Assembly: GCA_910579105.1 (NCBI GenBank)
Contig: CAJTRT010000042.1
Coordinates: 1 to 16,725, forward strand
Length of the DNA stretch: 16,725 bases
Direction: 5' to 3'
DNA from: an uncultured Muribaculaceae bacterium
GTDB lineage: Bacteria > Bacteroidota > Bacteroidia > Bacteroidales > Muribaculaceae
In this document: positions 7,363-15,184 of the stretch, in pieces
Layout: the number at the start of each line of letters is the position of its first letter
Numbering within the stretch: position 1 is the stretch's first letter
The notes under the pieces: generated by a model
The model's database searches: none
What the model was told of the DNA's origin: nothing
Seen by the model: the letters and a program-made list of their open reading frames with translations, nothing else
Program-made: the position numbers and the translations under genes

Positions 7363-7584
7363 TTATGAGCCGGATTTTATGCCGTTTCTGACGCGGTCGC
7401 GGTACATTTTGAAGTTGTCATAGGCGAGGCAGGTTATTACCACCGCGCCGAAGATGTCGAACCAGCCCCGGCCGTCGATGCTGCCGCTCATTATCGGGTC
7501 TATGACGCGGGCGATGATGATGAGGCAGCCCAGCAAGGTGAGCGTGAATGATATGTTCCGCTTTACGCGGTTGCTAATGACCAT
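7363..7584 (-). CDS. Small two-helix membrane protein, unknown function
   Basis: I do not recognise a named family. The 73-residue frame has a basic N-terminus (RVKRN), two hydrophobic segments (about 12-28 and 44-61) joined by a polar loop with SGSIDGRGW, and a basic C-terminus. This fits a small inner-membrane protein with both ends in the cytoplasm. It lies 88 bases downstream of the PurF-like gene on the same strand. No convincing -7 box is visible in that gap, so it may depend on read-through. The clear membrane topology, with opposing charged ends, argues for a real gene, but I cannot support a function. Confidence 0.6.
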   Translation of the reverse strand: MVISNRVKRNISFTLTLLGCLIIIARVIDPIMSGSIDGRGWFDIFGAVVITCLAYDNFKMYRDRVRNGIKSGS

Positions 7585-7638
7585 ACAGAGCTATGACTAT
7601 ATATGGAATCTGATGAATTTATGGGGATGAAATGTCGT

Positions 7639-7662
7639 GTGGCGACCAGTTGGGGCCGCCAC
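7639..7662 (-). terminator. Weak hairpin after the PurF-like gene
   Basis: GTGGCG (7639-7644) pairs with CGCCAC (7657-7662) across a 12-base loop, 11 bases downstream of the PurF-like stop codon on the minus strand. The tail ACGACATTTCATC is only mildly T-rich. It could partly end transcription before the small membrane protein gene. Confidence 0.3.
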
Positions 7663-7672
7663 GTTGTTATGT

Positions 7673-9565
7673 TCAGGCGTCGCGCTTGGTGGTGTTCCCC
7701 TCGTAGAAATTGATGTAGGCGAGGTTCACCAGGCGGGTGCCGCCTGGGGTGGGGTAATCGCCGGAGAAATACCAGTCGCCGGGGCAGCCGGGCACTGAGG
7801 CGTGGAGGCCGTCGATGGTCTGATAGACGATTTCGACTTCGGCCTTGGTGCCTTCGGGAGTCAGCATCTCAACCATTTTGCGGGAGATGTCGGCATCGGT
7901 GAACGGGGCATAGATGGCCTTCACGCAGTTGGTCTGTTCTTCCGCGGGAAGAACTGCCTGCTCCTTGCACCGGCGATAGGTTTCGTCGAGTATGTGGCCA
8001 AGCCCGCGTTCTTTCAGTAGCTCGACGGCGGCACGGAAAGCGATGAACTCGGCCATGCGCGACATGTCGATTCCGTAGTAGTCGGGATAGCGTACCTGGG
8101 GCGACGAGCTGACGATTACGATTTTGCGAGGATGCAGCCGGTCAAGCATAGCGATGATCGACTGTTTGAGTGTGGTGCCGCGCACGATCGAGTCGTCGAT
8201 AACCACCAGGTTGTCAACGTCGTTGGCGATACAGCCGTATGTCACGTCGTAGACATGCGCGGCCAGGTCGTTGCGCGACTCGCCTTCGGCGATGAATGTG
8301 CGGAGCTTGATGTCCTTGATCGCTACTTTCTCTACCCGTAGCTTGCGGTCCATTATCTCCCGGATGGTGCCCGGAGAAAGCGTGCCGCGCCGGCTAAGCT
8401 CCATGATTTGCTTTACTTTCAGATCGTTCAGATAGTTCTCGAATCCCTCGACCATGCCGATGAAAGCGACTTCGGCGGTATTGGGAATGAAGGAAAGCAC
8501 GGTGTGGTTCACGTCGTGGTTTACGGCCCGGAGCACTTCCGGGGCGATTCGGCGACCGAGTTCCTTGCGTTCCTTGTAGATGTCCGCGTCGGAGCCGCGG
8601 GAGAAGTATATGCGCTCGAACGAGCAGCGGGCGTTGTCTCCCTTGCCGAGGATGTCGGTGATGTTGATGTCGCCGTTCTTGCTGACAATCAGCGCTGACC
8701 CTGGCTCCAGCTCTTTGACTTCCGAGCGGCGGACGTTGAACACGGTCTGTATCACCGGGCGCTCGGAGGTGAGCACCACTACCTCGTCGTCGATGTAGTA
8801 AAATGCCGGGCGTATGCCGTTGTGGTCGCGCAGGGCGAACATATCGCCGGAGCCGGTGGCTCCGCAGATCACGAAGCCGCCGTCCCATTGCGGCGAGGCG
8901 TTGGAAAGGACCTGCGGGATGTCGATGTTGTCCTCTATGGCGATGCCGAGTTCAGGGTCCTGTAATTTGTCGCGGAATTCGCGGTAGAGGCGGTGGTTCT
9001 CGCTGTCGAGCGCGTAGCCGAGCTGTTCGAGAAGCACGATGGTGTCGGAGTAGATGCGCGGATGCTGCCCCTTCTCGACTATCGAGCGGAACACCTCGTC
9101 AACGTTGGTCATGTTGAAGTTGCCGCACATGATCAGGTTGCGCGAACGCCAGTTGTTGCGGCGCAGGAAGGGATGGACGTAGGATATTCCCGACTTCCCG
9201 GTAGTGGAGTATCTGAGGTGTCCCATATAGATTTCACCGAGGAACGGGGTGAGCGCTTCTACCTCGGCAGCCGGTCGGGCGTCGATGTTTTCGGCTTTCA
9301 GCGGGGGGAGCACCGAGGAGAAAATCTCGGAAATCGCTCCCGCTCCGAGCGCCCGTTCGCGGAAGATGTATTCGTGGCCGGGAACACTATGCAGTTTCAC
9401 CACGCCGATTCCCGCGCCTTCCTGGCCGCGGTTGTGCTGTTTTTCCATCAGCAGGTAGAGGCGGTTCAGGGCGTAGGCGTAGGTGCCGTATTTCTGCCGG
9501 TAGTACTCCAAAGGCTTGCGCAGGCGTATCATGGCTACGCCGCACTCGTGTTTGAGTTGCTCCAT
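7673..9565 (-). CDS. Long PurF-like amidophosphoribosyltransferase with class II glutaminase domain
   Basis: Classical PurF uses glutamine and PRPP to make phosphoribosylamine, the first step of purine synthesis. This protein has 630 residues, against about 505 in E. coli. Its N-terminal Ntn glutaminase domain has C8 in HECGV, so a 7-residue propeptide must be removed as in Bacillus-type PurF. It also has QHNRGQEGAGI (43-53), GHLRYSTTG (115-123) and CGNFNMTN (147-154). The phosphoribosyltransferase domain has SFERIYFSRGSD (315-326) and the PRPP loop VVIDDSIVRGTT (454-465). Both active sites look intact. The extra length lies in an expanded glutaminase domain (roughly 60-110 and 165-215) and a tail after about 525 ending in a Gly/Pro-rich segment. 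No CxxC pair is visible, so an iron-sulfur cluster is doubtful. Such long forms are, as I recall, common in Bacteroidetes beside a normal-length PurF, so I leave the symbol open. It lies downstream of glnN on the same strand. Confidence 0.88.
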   Translation of the reverse strand: MEQLKHECGVAMIRLRKPLEYYRQKYGTYAYALNRLYLLMEKQHNRGQEGAGIGVVKLHSVPGHEYIFRERALGAGAISEIFSSVLPPLKAENIDARPAAEVEALTPFLGEIYMGHLRYSTTGKSGISYVHPFLRRNNWRSRNLIMCGNFNMTNVDEVFRSIVEKGQHPRIYSDTIVLLEQLGYALDSENHRLYREFRDKLQDPELGIAIEDNIDIPQVLSNASPQWDGGFVICGATGSGDMFALRDHNGIRPAFYYIDDEVVVLTSERPVIQTVFNVRRSEVKELEPGSALIVSKNGDINITDILGKGDNARCSFERIYFSRGSDADIYKERKELGRRIAPEVLRAVNHDVNHTVLSFIPNTAEVAFIGMVEGFENYLNDLKVKQIMELSRRGTLSPGTIREIMDRKLRVEKVAIKDIKLRTFIAEGESRNDLAAHVYDVTYGCIANDVDNLVVIDDSIVRGTTLKQSIIAMLDRLHPRKIVIVSSSPQVRYPDYYGIDMSRMAEFIAFRAAVELLKERGLGHILDETYRRCKEQAVLPAEEQTNCVKAIYAPFTDADISRKMVEMLTPEGTKAEVEIVYQTIDGLHASVPGCPGDWYFSGDYPTPGGTRLVNLAYINFYEGNTTKRDA

Positions 9566-9653
9566 GAGGGGTGTTTATGGTTTTAAGGTCTCCCAGGGGG
9601 CGGGAGGAGAGAGTTATTCTTCTTTATCTGATTTAATATTTGGGCTGCGTTGG

Positions 9654-9719
9654 TGTCGCGAAATTTAGGATCGTAGGGACGCGATATATCGCGTCCCTAC
9701 GATTCGATGTTCTGCGACA
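9654..9719. repeat. REP-like palindrome with GTAG heads, element 2
   Basis: The core 9670-9703 is a perfect 34-base palindrome: ATCGTAGGGACGCG, then ATATAT, then the complement. From either strand it reads GTAGGGACGCG from 9673 or 9700. Flanking TGTCGC (9654-9659) and GCGACA (9714-9719) are also inverted, so the whole 66-base block is one imperfect dyad. It lies between the stop of glnN and the start of the PurF-like gene and could act as a transcript-end hairpin for glnN. The shared head with element 1 at 7277 points to a dispersed family. Confidence 0.8.
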
Positions 9720-9732
9720 TCCTTGTGTTTTG

Positions 9733-11922
9733 TTATCGGATGAACAGCATCTCGCGGTACTTGGGCAGGGGCCACATCTCGTTGTCGACCATGAGCTCCA
9801 GCTTGTCGATGTGGTAGCGGATGGTGTCCATGGCGGGTACGACGTTGTCGTGGTATGCCACGGCTTTCTCGCGTTCGTTGGCGATGCGGTTGGCCGCCTT
9901 GCGGGCGTCGGTCATGCGCTTTACCTCGGTGCGGATAGCGGCTATGTGCTTCGATATGGACTCTATGGCCGTGCGGTCGCAGGCGGTCATCTCGGCGGCT
10001 TTTGACGCGTCGAAGAGGGTCTGGAGCTTCACCAGGTTGTCGACCAGGATTGACTGGTAGCGCGTTGCCACCGGTACGATATGGTTCAGCGCGAGGTCGC
10101 CAAGGACGCGTGCCTCGATCTGTATTTTCTTGGTGTACATCTCCCACTTGACCTCGTTGCGGGCGCGCAGCTCGAACTCAGTCAGCACGCCGGTCTTGGT
10201 GAACATCTCGATTGATTCGGGACGCAGGTACGCGTCGAAAATCACAGGCACAGATGTCTCGCAGTCGAGGCCGCGCTTCTCGGCTTCGGCTTTCCACTCG
10301 TCGGAGTAGCCGTTGCCGTCGAAATGGATGGCTTTCGATTGTATGATGAGGGCCTTGGCTTCTTCGAGTATGGCGTGGTAGAGCGATTCCTCGCGCTCGA
10401 CGCGGGCATCTACCTTGGCCTTGAAATCGGCCAGCTGCTCGGCCACGGCGGCGTTAAGCGCGATCATGGCGGAGGCGCAGTTGGCCGACGAGCCTACGGC
10501 GCGGAACTCGAAGCGGTTGCCGGTGAAGGCGAACGGCGAAGTGCGGTTGCGGTCGGTGTTGTCGAGCATTATTTCGGGAATCTGCGCCACGCCCACGGTA
10601 AGCCCCTCCTTGCCGGAGAACTCGATCAGTTCGTCGTCGGTGCTCTTTTCGAGGCGGTCGAGGATGTCGGCGATCTGCGAGCCGGTAAAGATGGAGATGA
10701 TGGCAGGGGGAGCCTCGTTGGCTCCGAGGCGGTGCGCGTTCGTCGCGGAAGAGATGGAGGCTTTCAGGAGGCCGTTGTGGCGGTGCACGGCGGCCATAAC
10801 GTTGGCCACGAAGGTTATGAAGCGCAGGTTCTCGCGGGGCGTTTTGCCCGGAGCGAAGAGCAGCGAGCCGGTGTCGGTTCCAAGGCTCCAGTTGTTGTGC
10901 TTGCCTGAGCCGTTGATGCCCGAGAACGGTTTCTCGTGGAGGAGCACGCGGAAATTATGGCGTTTGGCCACTTCCGACATAATGCTCATCAGCAGTAGGT
11001 TATGGTCGTTCGCCAGGTTGCACTCCTCGTAGACGGGCGCCAGCTCAAACTGGTTGGGCGCCACCTCGTTGTGGCGCGTGTGGGCCGGTATGCCCAGACG
11101 GTGGCATTCGAGCTCGAGGTCGAGCATGAAGGCTTCGACGCGCGACGGGATGGAGCCGAAGTAGTGGTCCTCGAGCTGCTGGTTCTTTGCGCTCTCGTGG
11201 CCCATGAGCGTGCGGCCGGTCATCACCAGGTCGGGACGAGCCGCGTACAGCGCTTCATCAACCAGGAAATATTCCTGCTCCCAGCCGAGGAAGCAGTTGA
11301 CGTGGCGCACCTCCTTGTCGAAGTACTTAGCCACCCCGGTAGCGGCCTTGTCAACGGCGTTGAGGGCGCGGAGCAGGGGGGTCTTGTAGTCGAGCGACTC
11401 GCCGGTATAGGATATGAATATGGTGGGTATGCAGAGTGTCTTGTTGAGGATGAACACAGGCGAGGAGATGTCCCAGGCCGAGTAGCCGCGTGCCTCGAAT
11501 GTGTTTCGTATGCCGCCGTTGGGGAAGCTTGAAGCGTCGGGTTCCTGCTGCACGAGAAGTTTTCCCTTGAACTCCTCTACCACGCCTCCCTTGCCGTCGT
11601 GCTCTATGAAGGCGTCGTGCTTTTCGGCGGTGCCTCCCGTCAGGGGCGCGAACCAGTGGGTGTAGTGGCGCACCCCGTTGTCGAGCGCCCACTGCTTCAT
11701 CCCTTCGGCGATGCTGTCGGCGAGTTTCAGCGATATGGGCTGCTTGTTGTCGATCGCGTTTACCAGTTCGTCGTATACCTTCTTGGGAAGGTACTCGAAC
11801 ATCTTCTGGCGGTTGAACACCAGCTCGCCGTAGAACTTCTCGGGACGTTCTGCCGGGGTTTCCACGCCGACGGCTTTGCGGCCTGACGCTTCGCGGACCG
11901 CTTCAAATCTTAATAACGACAT
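9733..11922 (-). CDS. glnN: Glutamine synthetase type III
   Basis: GSIII makes glutamine from glutamate, ammonia and ATP in the cytoplasm, as a dodecamer of large subunits. The protein has 729 residues, the length I recall for the Bacteroides fragilis GlnN. Motifs include HWFAPLTGGTAEKHD (89-103), GWEQEYFLVD (213-222, metal-binding Glu residues like the GxExEF block of other synthetases), RHNEVAPNQFELAP (283-296), EKPFSGINGSGKHNNWSLGTD (330-350, the type III signature around the catalytic loop) and NRTSPFAFTGNRFEFR further on. It is preceded by dapL on the same strand with a 73-base gap and followed by a REP-like palindrome, then the glutamine-using PurF-like gene. The gap contains an AT-rich stretch before the ATG but no box matching the -7 consensus well, so I cannot say whether it has its own promoter. 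Identification is secure. Confidence 0.97.
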   Translation of the reverse strand: MSLLRFEAVREASGRKAVGVETPAERPEKFYGELVFNRQKMFEYLPKKVYDELVNAIDNKQPISLKLADSIAEGMKQWALDNGVRHYTHWFAPLTGGTAEKHDAFIEHDGKGGVVEEFKGKLLVQQEPDASSFPNGGIRNTFEARGYSAWDISSPVFILNKTLCIPTIFISYTGESLDYKTPLLRALNAVDKAATGVAKYFDKEVRHVNCFLGWEQEYFLVDEALYAARPDLVMTGRTLMGHESAKNQQLEDHYFGSIPSRVEAFMLDLELECHRLGIPAHTRHNEVAPNQFELAPVYEECNLANDHNLLLMSIMSEVAKRHNFRVLLHEKPFSGINGSGKHNNWSLGTDTGSLLFAPGKTPRENLRFITFVANVMAAVHRHNGLLKASISSATNAHRLGANEAPPAIISIFTGSQIADILDRLEKSTDDELIEFSGKEGLTVGVAQIPEIMLDNTDRNRTSPFAFTGNRFEFRAVGSSANCASAMIALNAAVAEQLADFKAKVDARVEREESLYHAILEEAKALIIQSKAIHFDGNGYSDEWKAEAEKRGLDCETSVPVIFDAYLRPESIEMFTKTGVLTEFELRARNEVKWEMYTKKIQIEARVLGDLALNHIVPVATRYQSILVDNLVKLQTLFDASKAAEMTACDRTAIESISKHIAAIRTEVKRMTDARKAANRIANEREKAVAYHDNVVPAMDTIRYHIDKLELMVDNEMWPLPKYREMLFIR

Positions 11923-11995
11923 AAATTAATACTATTAGAAACCAAATAGGAGATTCGAGTGATGGAATGGAGAGCGGGGTTGTTTTTAAGTGGTG

Positions 11996-13228
11996 TCAGC
12001 CGAAACGCGCTACTATGCGTCGCAGGGCCTCGCGGGTGTTCTCGCGGGTGTTGAAGGCGGTAAGGCGGAAGTATCCCTCTCCCGCGGGACCGAAGCCCGA
12101 ACCGGGTGTGCCGGCTACCTGGCATTCTTTAAGCAGCAGGTCGAAGAATGCCCAGGAGTCCGTTCCGGCGGGGGTCTTCAGCCAGACATACGGGGCGTTC
12201 TCGCCGCCGAACACCTCGAAGCCGGCCTTTCGCAGCTCAGCGAGCATCATGGCGGCGTTACCCATATAGTAATCTACGGCCTCGCGTGCCTGGCGTTGCC
12301 CTTCGGGGGTGTATATGGCGGTGGCTCCGCGCTGCGAGATATATGACGCACCGTTGAACTTGGTGCACTGGCGGCGGTTCCAAAGGTGGTTCAGACCCAC
12401 TTCGCGTCCCTCGGAGTCGAGGCCTTTAAGCTCTTTCGGCACTACCGTGTACCCGCACCTCACGCCTGTGAAGCCCGCTGTCTTCGAGAAGCTGCGGAAC
12501 TCTATGGCGACCTTCTTCGCTCCCTCGATCTCGTAGATGGAGTGGGGCACGTCGTCCTGGCGGATGAACGCCTCGTAGGCTGAGTCGTAGAGTATCAGCG
12601 AGCCGTTGGCCGCGGCGTAGTCGACCCACTTTTTGAGCTGGGAGCGGGTGAGCGCCGTTCCGGTCGGGTTGTTGGGGTAGCAGAGGTAGATGATGTCGGC
12701 TTTTTCCTCGGGCAGTTCCGGCACGAAGCCGTTTTCAGCCGTCACGGGGAGGTAGATGACCCGGCTGAAGCCGCCTTCCGGCATAGGTGTTCCGGCGCGC
12801 CCCGCCATGACGTTAGTATCGACATAAACGGGGTAGACGGGGTCGGTGACCGCGACGCGGTTGGAGGTGGCGAGTATGTCGCCGATGTTTCCGGTATCGC
12901 TCTTCGCCCCGTCGCTGACGAAGATCTCGTCGGGGGCGATTTCCACCCCGCGGGCACGGTAGTCGTGCTCGGCGATCGCTTCTCGCAGGAAGGGATAGCC
13001 CTGTTCCGGGCCGTAGCCGCGGAATGTCGCGGCGTTGGCCTCGTCGTCGACTGCGGTGTGCATGGCCTCGATGGCGGCCTGGCACAGTGGGATTGTCACG
13101 TCGCCTATTCCGAGGCGTATTACGTCGGCCGCGGGGTTCTCCTCTTTGAAGGCGGCTATGCGGCGCGCCACTTCCGAGAAAAGGTAGCTCTCTGCGAGCT
13201 GGAGGAAATTATCGTTGATTCTGAACAT
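11996..13228 (-). CDS. dapL: LL-diaminopimelate aminotransferase
   Basis: DapL converts tetrahydrodipicolinate directly to LL-2,6-diaminopimelate with glutamate as amino donor, replacing the acylated DapD/DapC/DapE route. The 410-residue protein has a class I/II PLP aminotransferase fold: RLGIGDVTIPLC (38-49), FRGYGPEQGYPFLREAI (69-85), SDGAKSDTGNI (105-115), YPNNPTG (184-190), the YDSAYEAFI block (214-222) and the PLP lysine K249 in SFSKTAGFTGVRCGY (246-260). These blocks are specific for DapL rather than a general aspartate aminotransferase. It begins 37 bases after the dapF stop, on the same strand, so the two final steps to meso-DAP are encoded together. glnN follows downstream. Length and start are normal for the family. 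Confidence 0.97.
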   Translation of the reverse strand: MFRINDNFLQLAESYLFSEVARRIAAFKEENPAADVIRLGIGDVTIPLCQAAIEAMHTAVDDEANAATFRGYGPEQGYPFLREAIAEHDYRARGVEIAPDEIFVSDGAKSDTGNIGDILATSNRVAVTDPVYPVYVDTNVMAGRAGTPMPEGGFSRVIYLPVTAENGFVPELPEEKADIIYLCYPNNPTGTALTRSQLKKWVDYAAANGSLILYDSAYEAFIRQDDVPHSIYEIEGAKKVAIEFRSFSKTAGFTGVRCGYTVVPKELKGLDSEGREVGLNHLWNRRQCTKFNGASYISQRGATAIYTPEGQRQAREAVDYYMGNAAMMLAELRKAGFEVFGGENAPYVWLKTPAGTDSWAFFDLLLKECQVAGTPGSGFGPAGEGYFRLTAFNTRENTREALRRIVARFG

Positions 13229-13265
13229 CTTGCTGTTGGTTTTGACGGGTTTGCCTTTCAGGGTC

Positions 13266-14114
13266 TCACCGGTAATAAGTGCCGTCGAATACTATCGTCG
13301 CCGGGCCGGTCATGAAAACGCGGTTGGAGGCTTCGTCCCAGCGGATTTTGAGGTCACCTCCGCGGAGGTGTACCGTCACTTCCCGTCCGGCGCGGCCTGT
13401 CACGGCGGCGGCCACGGCCGTGGCGCAGGCTCCGGTCCCGCATGCCATTGTCTCGCCGCTGCCGCGTTCCCAGACGCGCATCTTTATTTCGGACGGGGAT
13501 ATTACCTGGGTGAACTCTATATTCGCGCGGTCGGGCCACATCGGATGGTTTTCAAGCGCGGGCCCCGCGGTCAGGACCCTGTCGCCGAACGCGTCGAGAT
13601 CGTCGACGAAAACGACACCGTGGGGGTTTCCCGTCGAAACAGCGTTGATTTCCATCATCTCTCCGCCGTCGGCCTCTGCCGGGATGGCCAGGTTGCGGTC
13701 GGCCAGCACGGGAATCAGCTCCGGAATGAACTCCGGCTCCCCCATGTCGACCGTCACTGATTCCACTTTCCCGTCGTTGCCGAGCGCCAGGCTTAAATAT
13801 TTAACGCCCGAAAGAGTTTCGAGCGTTATATTCTCGCGGTCGGTCAGGCCGCGGTCGTAGACGTATTTGCCGATGCATCGGGAGGCGTTGCCGCACATAC
13901 GCGCTTCCGAGCCGTCGGCGTTGAAGATGCGCATTTTGAAGTCGGCGATTTCCGAGGGGAGGATGAGCACCAGGCCGTCGCCTCCGATGCCGGTGTGGCG
14001 GTCGCTCATCCGGCGGGCGAGGTCTTCGAGATTGTCAGGGCAGGAGGCGGTGCAGTCAATATAGACATAATCGTTGCCTATACCATGCATTTTGGTGAAC
14101 TTCAAGGCTTCCAT
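13266..14114 (-). CDS. dapF: Diaminopimelate epimerase
   Basis: DapF turns LL-diaminopimelate into the meso form for peptidoglycan and lysine, a cofactor-independent racemisation by two cysteines. Both are present: C74 in ARMCGNASRC (71-80) and C225 in ETMACGTGACAT (221-232), in the two symmetric halves of the fold. Other conserved blocks are KMHGIGNDYVYID (8-20), GGDGLVL (44-50), GNPHGVVFVDD (162-172) and VWERGSGET (214-222). The length of 282 residues is typical. dapL follows 37 bases downstream. A probable promoter lies about 67 bases upstream of the ATG, so dapF is likely the first gene of a dapF-dapL unit, possibly continuing into glnN. Confidence 0.97.
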   Translation of the reverse strand: MEALKFTKMHGIGNDYVYIDCTASCPDNLEDLARRMSDRHTGIGGDGLVLILPSEIADFKMRIFNADGSEARMCGNASRCIGKYVYDRGLTDRENITLETLSGVKYLSLALGNDGKVESVTVDMGEPEFIPELIPVLADRNLAIPAEADGGEMMEINAVSTGNPHGVVFVDDLDAFGDRVLTAGPALENHPMWPDRANIEFTQVISPSEIKMRVWERGSGETMACGTGACATAVAAAVTGRAGREVTVHLRGGDLKIRWDEASNRVFMTGPATIVFDGTYYR

Positions 14115-14180
14115 TCGATAGGGAAAGTGGAGTTTTCTTGTCGGATTCTTCCCCGCGTTCCCGCAGGAAAAAATTCACCG

Positions 14181-14211
14181 CGAAGTTAAGCCATTCCCGC
14201 GACACCTCCAA
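14181..14211 (-). promoter_or_regulatory. Probable promoter upstream of dapF
   Basis: Read on the minus strand, TAACTTCG (14188-14181) matches seven of eight positions of TAnnTTTG in shape, and TTG (14211-14209) lies 20 bases upstream at -33. The start would be near 14175, leaving a leader of about 60 bases. It falls in the 168-base gap between the ZIP transporter stop and dapF, where no gene is seen. Confidence 0.5.
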
Positions 14212-14282
14212 GAGACAGCACGAATTTTTGCGGCATAAATTTTTCCGGCGTTTTTGCGGGCGCGTCACAGCTTGGCCGGCGG

Positions 14283-15062
14283 TCAGCCGAGCACCACGTC
14301 GAGCACCATCATGGCAGCGAAGCCCACGGCGAAGCCTAATGTGCTCGTGTTGCTGTGGGGCGGCTCGGAGGCTTCGGGAATCAGTTCCTCTACAACCACG
14401 TAGAGCATCGCTCCGGCCGCGAATGCGAGCATGTAGGGTAGCAGGGGGGTGACCCATGTGGCGAGGAGCAATACCAGCAACGCTCCCAGCGGCTCCACCA
14501 CGCCGCTCAGCGCCCCGTAGGCGAAGCTGCGGGTCCGCGAGTTCCCCTCGGCCCGCATGGGCATTGACACGATCGCGCCTTCCGGCACGTTCTGTACCGC
14601 TATGCCGAGAGCCACGGCGAGCGCCGACGCCATTGTTATGTCTGTCGAGCCGTCGGCCACCCCGGCGAGTACGACACCGACCGCCATGCCTTCGGGAAGA
14701 TTGTGGATTGTCACCGCCAGCGACAGCATGGCTGTGCGCGACAATTTGCTGCGGGGGCCCTCGCGCTGGCCGGTAAGGTGCAGGTGAGGTGTCAGCATGT
14801 CAAGGCCCAGAAGGAATCCTATGCCGAGCAGGAACCCTGTCGCTGACGGGACCACCGCCCACCGCCCCATGTCGGCGCTCATCTCTATTGATGGTATCAG
14901 CAGCGACCATACTGCTGCCGCCACCATAACTCCTGACGCGAACCCCAGCAATGTTTTCTGGAGACGCGGCGAGATGCCGCCGCGGAGGAAGAACACGAAG
15001 GCCGATCCGATCACCGTGCCAAGCAGGGGGAGCGCCAGCCCCAATATAATCATCTTGTCCAT
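14283..15062 (-). CDS. ZIP family metal transporter (GufA/ZupT-like)
   Basis: This inner-membrane carrier imports zinc or related divalent metals. From the ATG at 15062 it has 259 residues and about eight hydrophobic helices. The metal path is marked by HNLPEGMAVG (120-129, the conserved H and E of helix 4) and QNVPEGA (157-163, the paired motif of helix 5). VEPLGAL and VVVEELIPE (222-230) also fit the family. A short cytoplasmic loop with HLHL (about 93-96) may hold metal. The frame is open up to an ATG at 15101, but a perfect -7 box lies inside that extension, so I prefer 15062, where the protein begins two residues before the first helix. It diverges from the SGNH gene and is followed by dapF after 168 bases. 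Substrate (zinc, iron or manganese) is not resolved. Confidence 0.9.
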   Translation of the reverse strand: MDKMIILGLALPLLGTVIGSAFVFFLRGGISPRLQKTLLGFASGVMVAAAVWSLLIPSIEMSADMGRWAVVPSATGFLLGIGFLLGLDMLTPHLHLTGQREGPRSKLSRTAMLSLAVTIHNLPEGMAVGVVLAGVADGSTDITMASALAVALGIAVQNVPEGAIVSMPMRAEGNSRTRSFAYGALSGVVEPLGALLVLLLATWVTPLLPYMLAFAAGAMLYVVVEELIPEASEPPHSNTSTLGFAVGFAAMMVLDVVLG

Positions 15063-15088
15063 ACTCGGTGTTGTAGAAACGTCAGTCA

Positions 15089-15096
15089 CAAAGTTA
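15089..15096 (-). promoter_or_regulatory. -7 box of the ZIP transporter gene
   Basis: TAACTTTG on the minus strand matches TAnnTTTG exactly. The -33 region is T-rich but has no clear TTG. The transcript would start near 15082, about 20 bases before the ATG at 15062 and after the alternative ATG at 15101. Confidence 0.55.
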
Positions 15097-15158
15097 AACA
15101 TTTTCCGTTAAAAAATAGTTTCGTGAAATCACACTGGGGCCGGTGTCAAGTTTTTTAC

Positions 15159-15166
15159 TAACTTCG
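15159..15166 (+). promoter_or_regulatory. -7 box of the SGNH protein gene
   Basis: TAACTTCG differs from TAnnTTTG at one place. The -33 region shows CTGG (15134-15137) rather than TTGG. Transcription would begin around 15171-15174, just before the ATG at 15185 and after the in-frame GTG at 15143. It is divergent to the ZIP -7 box, 62 bases away. Confidence 0.5.
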
Positions 15167-15184
15167 CGCAAACTTGCCCGCAAA

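Noticed and set aside
10324..11032. Plus-strand frames of about 200 codons opposite glnN
   Set aside because: They are antisense to a strongly conserved enzyme and show no signal, domain or promoter.
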